Shown here one piece after another: positions 1 through 9,036 of a DNA stretch of 45,534 bases (its first letter is position 1; the number at the start of each line of letters is the position of its first letter). The notes beneath the pieces were generated by a model. The model had not been told where the DNA came from. It made no database searches and saw only the letters and a list, made by a program, of their open reading frames with translations. This DNA is from JAAYBQ01 sp035403465 (GTDB lineage Bacteria; Spirochaetota; UBA4802; UBA5550): contig DAONFG010000028.1 in NCBI GenBank assembly GCA_035403465.1, positions 1 to 45,534 on the forward strand, in the 5' to 3' direction. The position numbers and the translations under genes are program-made.

Positions 1-917
1 TTTGGTAACTGTCCAAAAAACCATTCATTATCGCAAATTTTCTTTAAAAAATCATTCAGCAGCTCGCTAAGGTCCTTGGAAAAAGGGAAGAATTCAACAG
101 GTTTTATAAACTTATTAATATTCCTGCTTTTTTTATAGCCAAGGTGACATGAAAGAATATCCCTTGAATCAATCATTCCTATGATATCATCAAAGTCTTC
201 GCCGTACACAGGCATGCGGACAATTTCATTTTCCATAAACAGTTCCATCGCGTCGCTTATACTGCTTCCTTTCTGAATAAAAAGAGCCTGGTTGCGGGGA
301 TACATTATATTTGATGCTTCACGGCTGGTGAACCTGATCATATTTTTAATGATATCGCTCTCTTTTTTATCGATCAGCCCCAGCTTTTCGCCTGAATTGA
401 CAACATGCCCCAGTTCCTCTGTAGTAAGCAGGCTGTGTTCGAGTTTAAGACCGAATACCCTGATTACGATATCAGTTATCAGAATAATCATATACCTGAC
501 AGGCGAAAGTATTTTATGAAAGATCCTGTACACGGGGAAAGTATACCTGCTGACTTCCAGGTACGAATGTATAGCCATAATCTTTGGTGTAGTTTCACCG
601 AATATAATAATGAGCGGGGTAACAAATGCGATTGAAATAAAATGACCATAATGTCCGAAATAAGAAAGCAGGAAACTTGTTGCAAGTGCTGTGAGCGAGA
701 GATTAACGAACAGGTTCCCGGTCAAAAGAGTAATAAGTACCTTATCAGGCTCAGCCATATAACGTGAAATTCTATTTTCACCCGGTTTTGAAGATCTGGA
801 GAACCTGTAAAGGTCTGATTTTTTCAGTGAAAAAAGGGCAGCCTCTGTTCCGGAAAAAAATGCAGAAAGTGTAAGAAGAATTAATAGAACTGTTAGATGA
901 GTCAGGATTGAGTTCAT
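1..917 (-). CDS. CNNM/CorC (HlyC) family membrane protein with CBS pair, 3' end cut off by the window
   Basis: The reading frame is open from the ATG at 917 down to base 1, giving 305 codons without a stop, so the C-terminus is missing. The N-terminus is a hydrophobic helix followed by the CNNM signature FSGTEAALFSL (about residues 21-31). More membrane segments follow, with FGETTPK near residue 110. The soluble part shows CBS-type sequence (IMYPRNQALFI, then RMPVYGEDFDDIIGMIDSRD). Family members sit in the inner membrane and are linked to Mg2+/Co2+ handling or efflux; the substrate here cannot be told. The start overlaps the stop of the upstream HTH gene by 4 bases (ATGA), so translation is probably coupled. 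Family call is firm, function is not. Confidence 0.85.
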   Translation of the reverse strand, partial: MNSILTHLTVLLILLTLSAFFSGTEAALFSLKKSDLYRFSRSSKPGENRISRYMAEPDKVLITLLTGNLFVNLSLTALATSFLLSYFGHYGHFISIAFVTPLIIIFGETTPKIMAIHSYLEVSRYTFPVYRIFHKILSPVRYMIILITDIVIRVFGLKLEHSLLTTEELGHVVNSGEKLGLIDKKESDIIKNMIRFTSREASNIMYPRNQALFIQKGSSISDAMELFMENEIVRMPVYGEDFDDIIGMIDSRDILSCHLGYKKSRNINKFIKPVEFFPFSKDLSELLNDFLKKICDNEWFFGQLP

Positions 918-1345
918 GAAATATCCCGGATCACTTCAGGGAATAGCTCGGATTCCCTGATTTTAAGAATTCTTGCACATTGTTTCCTGAATTTTATACT
1001 TGGCTGCTGAAGTCCTTTTTCAACTCGCGAAAGATATGATGGAGAGCAACCCAGGAGTTCGGCAAGCCTGTTCTGCTTCAGATTCTTTTTTATACGTGCT
1101 GCCCATACATTGTTATGAAAACGGTTCTCTCCGTGATTATCCATATGCAGGACAGGCTTTACAAGAAAGATATTATCCACTGTTTCATTAAAAAAAAGAG
1201 CGCATGAGTTTCTGAATGTTTCTGCAGGCTCGATCATACCCTTTTCGACCTTGCAGAGATATGAAGGCGAAACATCGAGCAACCTGGCCAGGTCGCGCTG
1301 TTTGATCATCTTTTTTCTCCGTAGAACAGGGAGCATGTTATCCAA
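914..1345 (-). CDS. Small protein with two tandem XRE-type helix-turn-helix domains
   Basis: The 143-residue protein has two copies of an XRE/Cro-like HTH. Copy one covers about residues 6-50 and includes DLARLLDVSPSYLCKVEKG. Copy two covers about residues 82-130 and includes RLAELLGCSPSYLSRVEKG. The near identity of SPSYL-x-(K/R)-VEKG in both suggests internal duplication. The start is a TTG at 1345, chosen because a GGAGGA lies six to seven bases upstream; the ATG three codons later is too far from it. It is likely a DNA-binding regulator acting as a covalent 'dimer'. It overlaps the CNNM gene and follows the M23 peptidase gene by 27 bases. Its target is unknown. Confidence 0.8.
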   Translation of the reverse strand: MDNMLPVLRRKKMIKQRDLARLLDVSPSYLCKVEKGMIEPAETFRNSCALFFNETVDNIFLVKPVLHMDNHGENRFHNNVWAARIKKNLKQNRLAELLGCSPSYLSRVEKGLQQPSIKFRKQCARILKIRESELFPEVIRDIS

Positions 1346-1372
1346 GGAAATTCCTCCGGTCAGGTTTGTTGA

Positions 1373-2239
1373 TTATTGCTGTTCAGGCTGAATATCGAGA
1401 TGAACATCTATGCTGAAAACTTTTTCAGCAGTATTGCCGTTAAAATCCGATGCTGAAACAGTTACACTGTTGATACCTTCAACAAATGTAATTCCTGAAA
1501 TCATGTAGTAGCCCTTCTCGTCTGTTATATCATTGAATACCCGGTTATTCAAAGTCAGGCCCTTTTCAGAAGAGCCCAGTAAGCTGTACTGTGAATCAAG
1601 AACATCTTTGCCGTTAAACACGGCCCTGATCCTGTAAATGCCAAGGTTTTCTTTTCCGGTTACAGTATCGCGTATCTCGACGAGCAGCGGGTAATGCCTG
1701 GTTAACCTGATCGAAGAATTCTCCCTTATAAGTACATACTTATCAGCGACCTTAACATAAAAATTCAGAATCTGCGGAGGCTGACTGTCTTCGTAACGGG
1801 GAAGCATGATAAAAGGATTAGTCGATTCCCTCTTGACGTTATCAAGCAAGGAAAAATGTATGTGCTTGCCGTACGAATGCCCGGTGTTGCCCACGTAACC
1901 AATAATTTCATTTTCTTCGTAAACCTGTTTCAGGTCATCTCCATCCTGAAGGTGCATATATACAGATACCATGTTGCCTTCATGTTTAATTATCTTGTAA
2001 TTGCCTCCGCCCCAGTAGTTTTGAAGCGGAAACATAGATTTATTCCAGGTAAAAACAAGCCTGCCCTTATTTACGGGATAAACCTTGTCCGAGTCCGATA
2101 TCATGTCAACACCATCATGAAAGTGATCAGCGCGCGATTCGCCGAATGTTGACGTAAGCCTGGCATTATCCACCGGCCACCTGAACGATACATTTGAAAG
2201 TGCAAGTATGATTATTGATACGACAAGTGTTTTATTCAT
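1373..2239 (-). CDS. M23 family (LytM-like) metallopeptidase, exported
   Basis: An N-terminal hydrophobic segment (residues 4-17) fits a signal peptide or anchor. The peptidase M23 fold follows at once. HFHDGVD gives the HxxxD zinc ligands (H41, D45), and GKHIHFSLLD gives the HxH motif (H126, H128), so the catalytic zinc site looks intact. Residues 150-288 form a beta-rich C-terminal part of Ig-like character that I do not recognise. Family members cut peptidoglycan cross-links or peptide stems in the periplasm, or bind them if degenerate. The gene sits 12 bases after a PBP1A gene, which fits a cell-wall synthesis and remodelling pair. The ribosome binding site is weak. Confidence 0.85.
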   Translation of the reverse strand: MNKTLVVSIIILALSNVSFRWPVDNARLTSTFGESRADHFHDGVDMISDSDKVYPVNKGRLVFTWNKSMFPLQNYWGGGNYKIIKHEGNMVSVYMHLQDGDDLKQVYEENEIIGYVGNTGHSYGKHIHFSLLDNVKRESTNPFIMLPRYEDSQPPQILNFYVKVADKYVLIRENSSIRLTRHYPLLVEIRDTVTGKENLGIYRIRAVFNGKDVLDSQYSLLGSSEKGLTLNNRVFNDITDEKGYYMISGITFVEGINSVTVSASDFNGNTAEKVFSIDVHLDIQPEQQ

Positions 2240-2251
2240 TTTCGTTACCCG

Positions 2252-4489
2252 TTATTGTTGTTTTACATGTATATGGCAGAATTTTCCCGGTTCTGTCCCG
2301 GAATAATAATACTGTACAGCGGTATCCGGACATTCGCCATTCCTGCCTGCGACTTCACCTGAATCAAGACAGATAGTTTCACTTGTAAGACCGTCGATAT
2401 CAACGGGAAACTGCGGCGGCGGGTTTACGCTGTAAACTCCAGCAGCGTATTCTGCCCATACTGGTGCCGCAATTCCGCTGGCGGACCGTCCGCTCCCCAG
2501 GGAAACAGCGCCGGTTTTATTTCCTATCCACACAGAGGTAACCATATCCTGGTTATAACCTACAAACCAGGCATCTGTAAAATTTGAAGTTGTACCTGTT
2601 TTACCCGCACAGTCAAATGTTATACCGTACTTTTTTATAAGCCAGGCGGTAGATGAACCCTTACCCTTCATACCTTCAAGCATAGATATAGTGATTCTTG
2701 CCGCACCAGGATCAAGTATCTTCCCTTTTTTTGAACGTATGCCCGACACCTTTTCATTGATCTCTTTTTCATGGTCCCAGATGATATCGCCGCTGTAGTC
2801 CTTTACCTGCTTGATTCCGTATGGTATGATAAATTCTCCCCCGCTTACCAGAAGTGAATGCAGCACAACACTTTCAAGCGGTGAAATCTCGTATGCGCCC
2901 AGTGCGAAAGAGAGTGTCTTGCCGAATCGTTCATCCATCTGGTCACCGGGGAGCGATAGAGAATCCTCAATGTATGAAAATACCCTGTCGTAACCGGTTT
3001 TATCAAGCACCATCACAGCCACCGTGTTAAGCGACTTTACTATAGCTTCACGAACAGTTACAGGGCCCAGGTATTCCTTTGAATAGTTTTGCGGTGAATA
3101 ACCTTTTTCAAATTGAACCTGTTTATCAACGAAGATTGCAGATGGAGTAATTATCCTCTTCTCAATTGCAGAGGCGTACACAAGAGGTTTTATTGATGAA
3201 CCGGGCTGACGCCTGATCTGGTAGACATTATCGTTCTGGTTGCTCGAAGTGAGTTCATATCCGCCGACATAGGCTATAATCTCTCCAGTAAATGGATCTA
3301 TGGAGATTAAAGCTCCCTCAATGTTAACGGATTTCTCATACTCCCTGACTGCAAGATCCTGGTTTTTGTATGATTTTGACACTTTCACATGGTATTCCCT
3401 CTGTGCAAGCACACCGTTCCTGAGCGCACGAACTGCGACATCCTGTTTCGAACCGTCGATTGTTGTATAAACAGATAGTCCGCCTTTTTTAAGTGTATCA
3501 TCGCCGAATCTTTCAGCAAGGTCCCGCCTGATTTTTTCAACGAAGAAAGGAGCCCTGTTTATCCTGTATGAACTGTATATAAAACTCCCGATGCGGGAAC
3601 TTACTGCTTTTTTATCCTGGTAGACAACTCCCCATTTCCTGGAAAACTCCTTCATCATCGTTTCCGGATCGGAACTCTTCAGGTATCCGGTCTCTATAAG
3701 TGAATGAAGAATCCTTTTGGTCTTGACCACGGAATTGTTGAGATTGGATAGAGGGGAATATATTGCAGGATTTGATATTGTTGCAATTATCATTGATGTT
3801 TCAACAATATCAAGGTCGCGAACCGATTTCCCGAAATACATTTTTGAAGTTGATTCAACTCCGTATGAACCGTTTCCGAAATATATCAGGTTCAGGTACA
3901 TGAGCAGTATATCCTGCTTGTCATAGTATTTTTCGATCTCTATGGCGCAGTAGGCTTCGTATATTTTCCGTTTAAGGTTGCGTTCCATATCCGTGAATAG
4001 AACCTTTGCAAGCTGCTGGGTAATTGTACTGCCCCCCTGCATTACGCGAAGGTTTATTACATTTTTAACCATGGCGCGGAGTATCCCCAGATAGCTTATT
4101 CCGCCATGGTTGTAAAAATCCCTGTCTTCACTGGCAATCAGACCTTCAATAAGAGATTTGGGAATAAAGTCTATGGGTACGATCTCTCTTTTTTCTTCAA
4201 AAAATTCACCGATGATATCACCGTTCCTGTCATAAATACGCGTCGGGATATCTACCGCCTTGGCGCCTGTCTCGACCTCGTTCCTTGAATAAGGGTAGCC
4301 TTTCTTCATCTCCTCGGTTCTATCAATAAGCGTTTTATAACGTGTAAGCCTGTTCATTGCGGCATCCCTGTCGGAACGCCACTCAACATAGATAACCAGT
4401 GAATATGTAAAAAGAAGCAGGAAAAGCGCAGCCGGTATATAGAGAAAAAGCAGTTTTTTATGATCTAGTATCCAGTAAATTATCTTCAT
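2252..4489 (-). CDS. Bifunctional penicillin-binding protein 1A (GT51 glycosyltransferase plus transpeptidase)
   Basis: This class A PBP polymerises and cross-links peptidoglycan at the outer face of the inner membrane. Numbering is from the ATG at 4489. One membrane helix (about residues 8-35) is followed by the GT51 domain, with the catalytic Glu in SEDRDFYNH (E121) and the GGSTITQQLAK motif. The transpeptidase domain has SSIK (S431, K434), SLN (S486) and KTGTTSNFTDAWFVGY (K630), so both activities look intact. The start at 4489 is preferred over an in-frame ATG at 4516 because GAGGA lies eight bases upstream of it and it avoids overlapping rlmN. The C-terminus has four cysteines that may form disulfides. 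Length (745 aa) is normal for the family. Confidence 0.92.
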   Translation of the reverse strand: MKIIYWILDHKKLLFLYIPAALFLLLFTYSLVIYVEWRSDRDAAMNRLTRYKTLIDRTEEMKKGYPYSRNEVETGAKAVDIPTRIYDRNGDIIGEFFEEKREIVPIDFIPKSLIEGLIASEDRDFYNHGGISYLGILRAMVKNVINLRVMQGGSTITQQLAKVLFTDMERNLKRKIYEAYCAIEIEKYYDKQDILLMYLNLIYFGNGSYGVESTSKMYFGKSVRDLDIVETSMIIATISNPAIYSPLSNLNNSVVKTKRILHSLIETGYLKSSDPETMMKEFSRKWGVVYQDKKAVSSRIGSFIYSSYRINRAPFFVEKIRRDLAERFGDDTLKKGGLSVYTTIDGSKQDVAVRALRNGVLAQREYHVKVSKSYKNQDLAVREYEKSVNIEGALISIDPFTGEIIAYVGGYELTSSNQNDNVYQIRRQPGSSIKPLVYASAIEKRIITPSAIFVDKQVQFEKGYSPQNYSKEYLGPVTVREAIVKSLNTVAVMVLDKTGYDRVFSYIEDSLSLPGDQMDERFGKTLSFALGAYEISPLESVVLHSLLVSGGEFIIPYGIKQVKDYSGDIIWDHEKEINEKVSGIRSKKGKILDPGAARITISMLEGMKGKGSSTAWLIKKYGITFDCAGKTGTTSNFTDAWFVGYNQDMVTSVWIGNKTGAVSLGSGRSASGIAAPVWAEYAAGVYSVNPPPQFPVDIDGLTSETICLDSGEVAGRNGECPDTAVQYYYSGTEPGKFCHIHVKQQ

Positions 4490-4502
4490 ACCATTTTCCT
4501 CT

Positions 4503-5546
4503 TCAGCAGGATTCATCCCTGTATTTTTTACCGGAAAGCTGCCCGCATGCCCCTGAAATATCCTGCCCCATACTTTTTCTTATAGATACAGGGATGTTCA
4601 TTATCTCAAGTTCTTTCAGAAAATTTTCAATCTCTTTTTCACCGGGTAAAGGAAGAGTGTGGTTGCCCGGATTAAGAGGAATCAGGTTGAGCTTGATGCT
4701 GACATGTTTAAACATTTTTTTCAGCCTGTGCGCATCATCAGCTGAAATATTATCTCCACGCATGATGTATTCTATTGTAAGCCTGTTTCGTGAAGCCGGG
4801 AATTTTTTTTCGAGCAGCTTCGCAATCTTTTCAAAGGGATATTTCTTCTCAACCGGCATATGGACAACACGCTTTTCCGGGAGTGTATCATTAAGAGATA
4901 GAGCAAGGTTATAGAGTCTCTTTTCATCTATATACCTTTCAATTGCAGGCAGGATCCCGCTTGTGGATATTGTGATCTTGCGTACAGAAATATGGAATCC
5001 AAAAGTATAGTTCATGATGTCAGCGGCTTTTAACACATTGTCGTAATTATGAAACGGTTCCCCCATCCCCATAAATACAATGTTGTTATTCTTTAAACCT
5101 GTGAGCCTGCGCACATGGCATACCTGGTCCAGTATTTCACCAGGCGACAGATTTCTTATAAAACCTATCTTGGCTGTTTCGCAGAACCTGCAGCCCATTG
5201 GACATCCGACCTGGGAAGAGATGCAGATCGTGAGCCGGCCTTCATCCGTGCCGTCGTTACGCAGGAAAACGCTTTCAATAAACTGGTCATCATGTGTCCT
5301 GAACAGAAACTTTTCAGTGCCGTCAAGTTCAGAGAGAAGCCTGTCCTCAGGAGTAAGGGGTGACAGTATAAACTTTTCACCAAGCCTGGCCCTGAGGTCT
5401 TTTGAGAAATTAGTCATCTCATCGAATGATGTAACATTCTTTTCATAAATCCAGTTGAAAAGCTGCCTGACCCTGTACTCCTTTTCACCCATGGCGGTAA
5501 AAACTTCAAGAAGCTCATTGAAACTGTAATCTTTTATAAACTCCAT
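4503..5546 (-). CDS. rlmN: Dual-specificity 23S rRNA / tRNA adenosine C2-methyltransferase RlmN
   Basis: RlmN is a radical SAM enzyme that methylates A2503 of 23S rRNA and A37 of some tRNAs. The radical SAM cluster motif CPMGCRFC is present (C115, C119, C122). The C-terminal catalytic cysteine appears in GQDISGACGQLS (C334), matching the methyl-carrying Cys of the family, and ESVFLR (E91) matches the conserved proton-transfer region. Length (347 aa) is typical. No clear Shine-Dalgarno precedes the ATG at 5546, where an AT-rich run lies instead. It is placed between a signalling phosphatase and PBP1A, probably only by shared transcription. Confidence 0.95.
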   Translation of the reverse strand: MEFIKDYSFNELLEVFTAMGEKEYRVRQLFNWIYEKNVTSFDEMTNFSKDLRARLGEKFILSPLTPEDRLLSELDGTEKFLFRTHDDQFIESVFLRNDGTDEGRLTICISSQVGCPMGCRFCETAKIGFIRNLSPGEILDQVCHVRRLTGLKNNNIVFMGMGEPFHNYDNVLKAADIMNYTFGFHISVRKITISTSGILPAIERYIDEKRLYNLALSLNDTLPEKRVVHMPVEKKYPFEKIAKLLEKKFPASRNRLTIEYIMRGDNISADDAHRLKKMFKHVSIKLNLIPLNPGNHTLPLPGEKEIENFLKELEIMNIPVSIRKSMGQDISGACGQLSGKKYRDESC

Positions 5547-5584
5547 TTTAATTTTAAAACCCGGGATGTAATTCTAAATACATT

Positions 5585-7807
5585 TTATGAAACATCGGCT
5601 TTAAGTTTCTCTATCTGTCGTATTTCAAAAAGGGCCATCTTGTTGTCAGATTCGATGTTCAGGACCTTTTCAAATGTCTGTATCGCAAGGTCATATTCAG
5701 ACATGTTTTTGTAGGACATGGCAAGTGCAAACAGGGCATTGGCCATGTTGGGATCCAGGGCAAGGGCAAGGTTAAGTTGTTCTGCAGCGCTCCTGAAGTC
5801 CATCATCTGGTAGTGTGAAGCTCCGCAGATATAAAATGCGAACTTGTTCCTTGTGTCTCTCTGAAGGTATTCATTCATTGTCTTGATCGATTTACTGAAG
5901 TTATTTACCCTGAAGTAGTTTTTGCCCAGGTTGTAGAGAATTTTCATGTTGTCGGGATACTTTTCAAGGCCGTTTTCAAGAATTTCAATGGCTTCGAGGT
6001 ACTTGTGACTGTTTATAAGCCTTTTTGCATCCTTGACAACGTCAATTGCATCATCCCAGACAAGTTCAATAACCAGCAGGGAAATATCATCGATTGCGCC
6101 TATCTCTCCGGTAAAGTCCTTCACATCATCAAGAATGGCATCAGCAAAATCATCACCGTGAAGTTCATTGTTTCTTTTAATATTCTTTTCCAGGCGTTCA
6201 TGTGAGTACTCCTGCCTGGCATTGTTCTGTGCCTCGGGTATACCATCTGTATAGAGTATCAGCCTGTCGCCATATTCAAGTTTTGTAACCTTTTCTTCAT
6301 ATGTATCACGGGCTTCTTCCAGTGCTCCTATAAAAAGCCCATTAGTATCCAGGTATTCAATTTCACCAGTTGCCCCACGCATTAAAATTGCTTTCTGGTG
6401 ACTTGCATTGGAATAGGTTACATTATAATCATCATCGATAGCGACCATGAAACAGGTCAGGTAGTCCTGAGTCTTCATATGATCGATGATAGTTTTGTTT
6501 ACCTCCTGGAAAATCCTCCTTGGCGATTCGTGAAGGCTGCCCGCGTTACCAAAGGATATTTTGGCCATTGCCGTAATAAGGGCAGCGGGAATACCATGGC
6601 CTGAAACGTCTGACATCATTATACCGATTTTATTATCCTTGAGCTGAAAAACGTCATAAAAGTCACCACCGATCTTCTCCATGGCATTATAACGAACCGA
6701 GAATTTAAGCTCGTTCCAGTCATCAATACGTGTTGGGAGTATGCTGCGCTGGATTACGCTGGCCATGTCGAGCTGTTTCTGAATCTGTTCATCCCTGAGC
6801 TTCAGGCTGTTCATGACTTTTTCCAGTTCCTCTGTTCTTTCCTGCACCTTGAGTTCCAGGTTCTTCCTGTGTTCATCAATCTCCCATGCCATTTCCATAA
6901 GAGCATATTCGATTGATGAAAATTCCTTTCCCAGGGAAAGAACATTGAATCCTGCCCTGCTGCCGGATGCGATCTCCCGAGTTACACGCGACATATCCGT
7001 AAGGATTCTAAGTATGGAAAACGCGTTTACCCTTGCAAAATAGAGGACCCCCAGAACTGCAACAACAAGGAATATAATAATCAGCTGTCCCTGCCCCTGT
7101 TCGACAGTTCTCATCCTTGTGAGCATGGCACCGAAAGAAAAAAGTATAATCATCATGATGATAACAAAGAATATAAAGTTTACTGAAACATTAATCAGTG
7201 AATGCGGCCTGATCAATAGCCCGTTTTTTAGAATTTCATTATAAATAGAAGCCCGTGCATTATTTGTCATATATTCAGTCATCAGGTGGACAGTCATACA
7301 TAAAACCAGTACAAGGATTATCGTAGCAAGTACTGTCATCTTGATAACATATTTGAATTCAAGAATTGTAAGTTCGCCCGATATGTAATATTTATAAAAT
7401 CCCATGCCTGCCATCGACAGACCTACAAATACAGCAAAAAAAGCTGCAATAGTAGTAGTGTTCATGACAAGGTCGGAAAAATCACCATAAACCTCAGGAC
7501 CGTCTTTAGCTTCAAATTCCAGTTTATTTCTGTACACCTTGTTGAGCACCCTGTGCCGGCTCATCAGCGCAGGGATACCGGCAGGTGAAAGGAATCCGTA
7601 TATAATGTAAAATATAACTGTAAGGGCCATCAAAAACAGCGGCAGCCACTGGATAAAGAGTCTCAGAATTTTATCATATGATGAAAGTACAAAGGAACTT
7701 GCAATAGCATAGCATATGGCTGATTCAAGCCATGTCGCCATACTGACAAAGAAGGCTACTGCAAATGTATAGCTTATATTCCTTGCAAGAAAACTGAAAA
7801 ATCTCAT
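5585..7807 (-). CDS. Membrane PP2C (SpoIIE/RsbU-type) phosphatase fused to C-terminal TPRs
   Basis: The N-terminal third has about six membrane helices (between residues 12 and 258), then a HAMP-like stretch (about 260-310) and a coiled coil (about 310-355). The PP2C-SIG domain covers about 360-582: GGDFYD (D382), MSDVSGHG (D400), YTDGIPEA (D521) and the AIDDISLL metal-ligand region are all present, so it should be an active Mn/Mg phosphatase. Residues 585-740 form four or so TPR units (ALALDPNMANALFALAMSYK is typical). Family members dephosphorylate anti-anti-sigma factors. No STAS protein or anti-sigma kinase lies in this window, so its substrate is not known. AGGTGAG precedes the ATG. Confidence 0.88.
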   Translation of the reverse strand: MRFFSFLARNISYTFAVAFFVSMATWLESAICYAIASSFVLSSYDKILRLFIQWLPLFLMALTVIFYIIYGFLSPAGIPALMSRHRVLNKVYRNKLEFEAKDGPEVYGDFSDLVMNTTTIAAFFAVFVGLSMAGMGFYKYYISGELTILEFKYVIKMTVLATIILVLVLCMTVHLMTEYMTNNARASIYNEILKNGLLIRPHSLINVSVNFIFFVIIMMIILFSFGAMLTRMRTVEQGQGQLIIIFLVVAVLGVLYFARVNAFSILRILTDMSRVTREIASGSRAGFNVLSLGKEFSSIEYALMEMAWEIDEHRKNLELKVQERTEELEKVMNSLKLRDEQIQKQLDMASVIQRSILPTRIDDWNELKFSVRYNAMEKIGGDFYDVFQLKDNKIGIMMSDVSGHGIPAALITAMAKISFGNAGSLHESPRRIFQEVNKTIIDHMKTQDYLTCFMVAIDDDYNVTYSNASHQKAILMRGATGEIEYLDTNGLFIGALEEARDTYEEKVTKLEYGDRLILYTDGIPEAQNNARQEYSHERLEKNIKRNNELHGDDFADAILDDVKDFTGEIGAIDDISLLVIELVWDDAIDVVKDAKRLINSHKYLEAIEILENGLEKYPDNMKILYNLGKNYFRVNNFSKSIKTMNEYLQRDTRNKFAFYICGASHYQMMDFRSAAEQLNLALALDPNMANALFALAMSYKNMSEYDLAIQTFEKVLNIESDNKMALFEIRQIEKLKADVS

Positions 7808-7826
7808 ATAAACTCACCTGCTCTTT

Positions 7827-9023
7827 TTATTTTCTGTCGCCAGGCACGGCGTTCCTGACACATCTGAATCCGGCGATCCTGTCTTTATAGAGATCCGGAA
7901 TACCGCCGATTTTACGGTCAGTCACCCTAGACTCTTTCCGCGTGGTGAACCAGGTGCCGCCCCTTATCACCTTGTACTGTTTACCGAATTTTTTATCCTT
8001 AGTATAATTATTCTCATACGGCCTGTACCAGCTGTCTGTCCATTCCTGCGCATTGCCGTCCATGTGAACGCACCCGTAAAAAGATACTGCAGCCGGTTCA
8101 TAAATATTCACCGGGATATACCCTTTAGGAAGCACCCGGAGATTATATCTCTGCCTGATAGTAAGCTTGAGGTTCTCACCTGTCCTGTCATCAATCCAGA
8201 ACTCACTTGTATTTGATATACCCTCCCTGAAGCCGTACCCCCAGGTATATACTGAAAGCTGTCCGGGTTTATCAATACCGGAAGGAGACCTCGCGGCCTT
8301 CTCCCACTCCTTTTCGTCGGGGAGCCTTTTACCGGCCCAGCGTGCGTATTTTGCAGCTTCATGATATGACACTATCACAGGCAGGCTGCTGTAGTAGGTA
8401 CTGATAAACGATCCGTCCTTTTCACAATTCCCCTTCCAGTCAGCCGGGACGCAGGCACCAGTTGAATCCGTGTAGGCCTTGTAGTCAGAATTTGACACCT
8501 CGTAAATATCAATGTAAAAATCCGGAAGATGGATTTCCTGCTCCGGGGCCTCATCACTGTCCCCGTATGATGAACCCAGCAGAAATTTTCCCTCGCTCAC
8601 CAGTGCCATCTCCCTGCCGTCAACTGAGCTTATGATCCGTTCCCTGTACTCTGTTTTGTGCCTGAACTGTTCAGGCACAAGGGCTTTGTCAAAACCACGT
8701 TCAGGGTTCTCTATTACAATACGTGATCCCGGACGAAGCAGCGATACTGGAATATTTAACTCCGCTGTAAATATAGCTACATACCTGAACCTGCCTCCTG
8801 TTATGTCAATTCTTTCAGGAGACTTTATTTTCCCTAGTAAAAGATTATTGTCGTTGTAAAACGTATATTCTGTTCCGTTAAGTTCAGCATCGCAGATAAC
8901 TGTTATAAATCCATCTTTCCGTACAGAATCAATCACCCCTGCCACCTTGAAATCTTTTGAATAGAGCAGCAGGCAGAACATCATAAGGAGCATGGAACTG
9001 AAAATAATCCGTAACTTATACAT
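7827..9023 (-). CDS. Exported protein with C-terminal formylglycine-generating-enzyme (FGE/SUMF1-like) domain
   Basis: The start was set at the ATG at 9023, where a signal peptide begins (MYKLRIIFSSMLLMMFCLL); the longer open frame back to 9122 overlaps the phosphatase gene. After the signal comes a beta-rich region of about 120 residues, then an FGE-sulfatase domain starting at VSEGKFLLGSS. Typical landmarks are YEVSNSDYKAY, AAKYARWAGKRLPDEKEWEKAAR, GNAQEWTDSW, VIRGGTW and the closing GFRC. The paired active-site cysteines of true formylglycine-generating enzymes are not seen, so it is more likely a binding or structural relative than a sulfatase activator. It follows the phosphatase gene by 13 bases. 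Confidence 0.82.
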   Translation of the reverse strand: MYKLRIIFSSMLLMMFCLLLYSKDFKVAGVIDSVRKDGFITVICDAELNGTEYTFYNDNNLLLGKIKSPERIDITGGRFRYVAIFTAELNIPVSLLRPGSRIVIENPERGFDKALVPEQFRHKTEYRERIISSVDGREMALVSEGKFLLGSSYGDSDEAPEQEIHLPDFYIDIYEVSNSDYKAYTDSTGACVPADWKGNCEKDGSFISTYYSSLPVIVSYHEAAKYARWAGKRLPDEKEWEKAARSPSGIDKPGQLSVYTWGYGFREGISNTSEFWIDDRTGENLKLTIRQRYNLRVLPKGYIPVNIYEPAAVSFYGCVHMDGNAQEWTDSWYRPYENNYTKDKKFGKQYKVIRGGTWFTTRKESRVTDRKIGGIPDLYKDRIAGFRCVRNAVPGDRK

Positions 9024-9036
9024 CAGGCCTCGCAAT

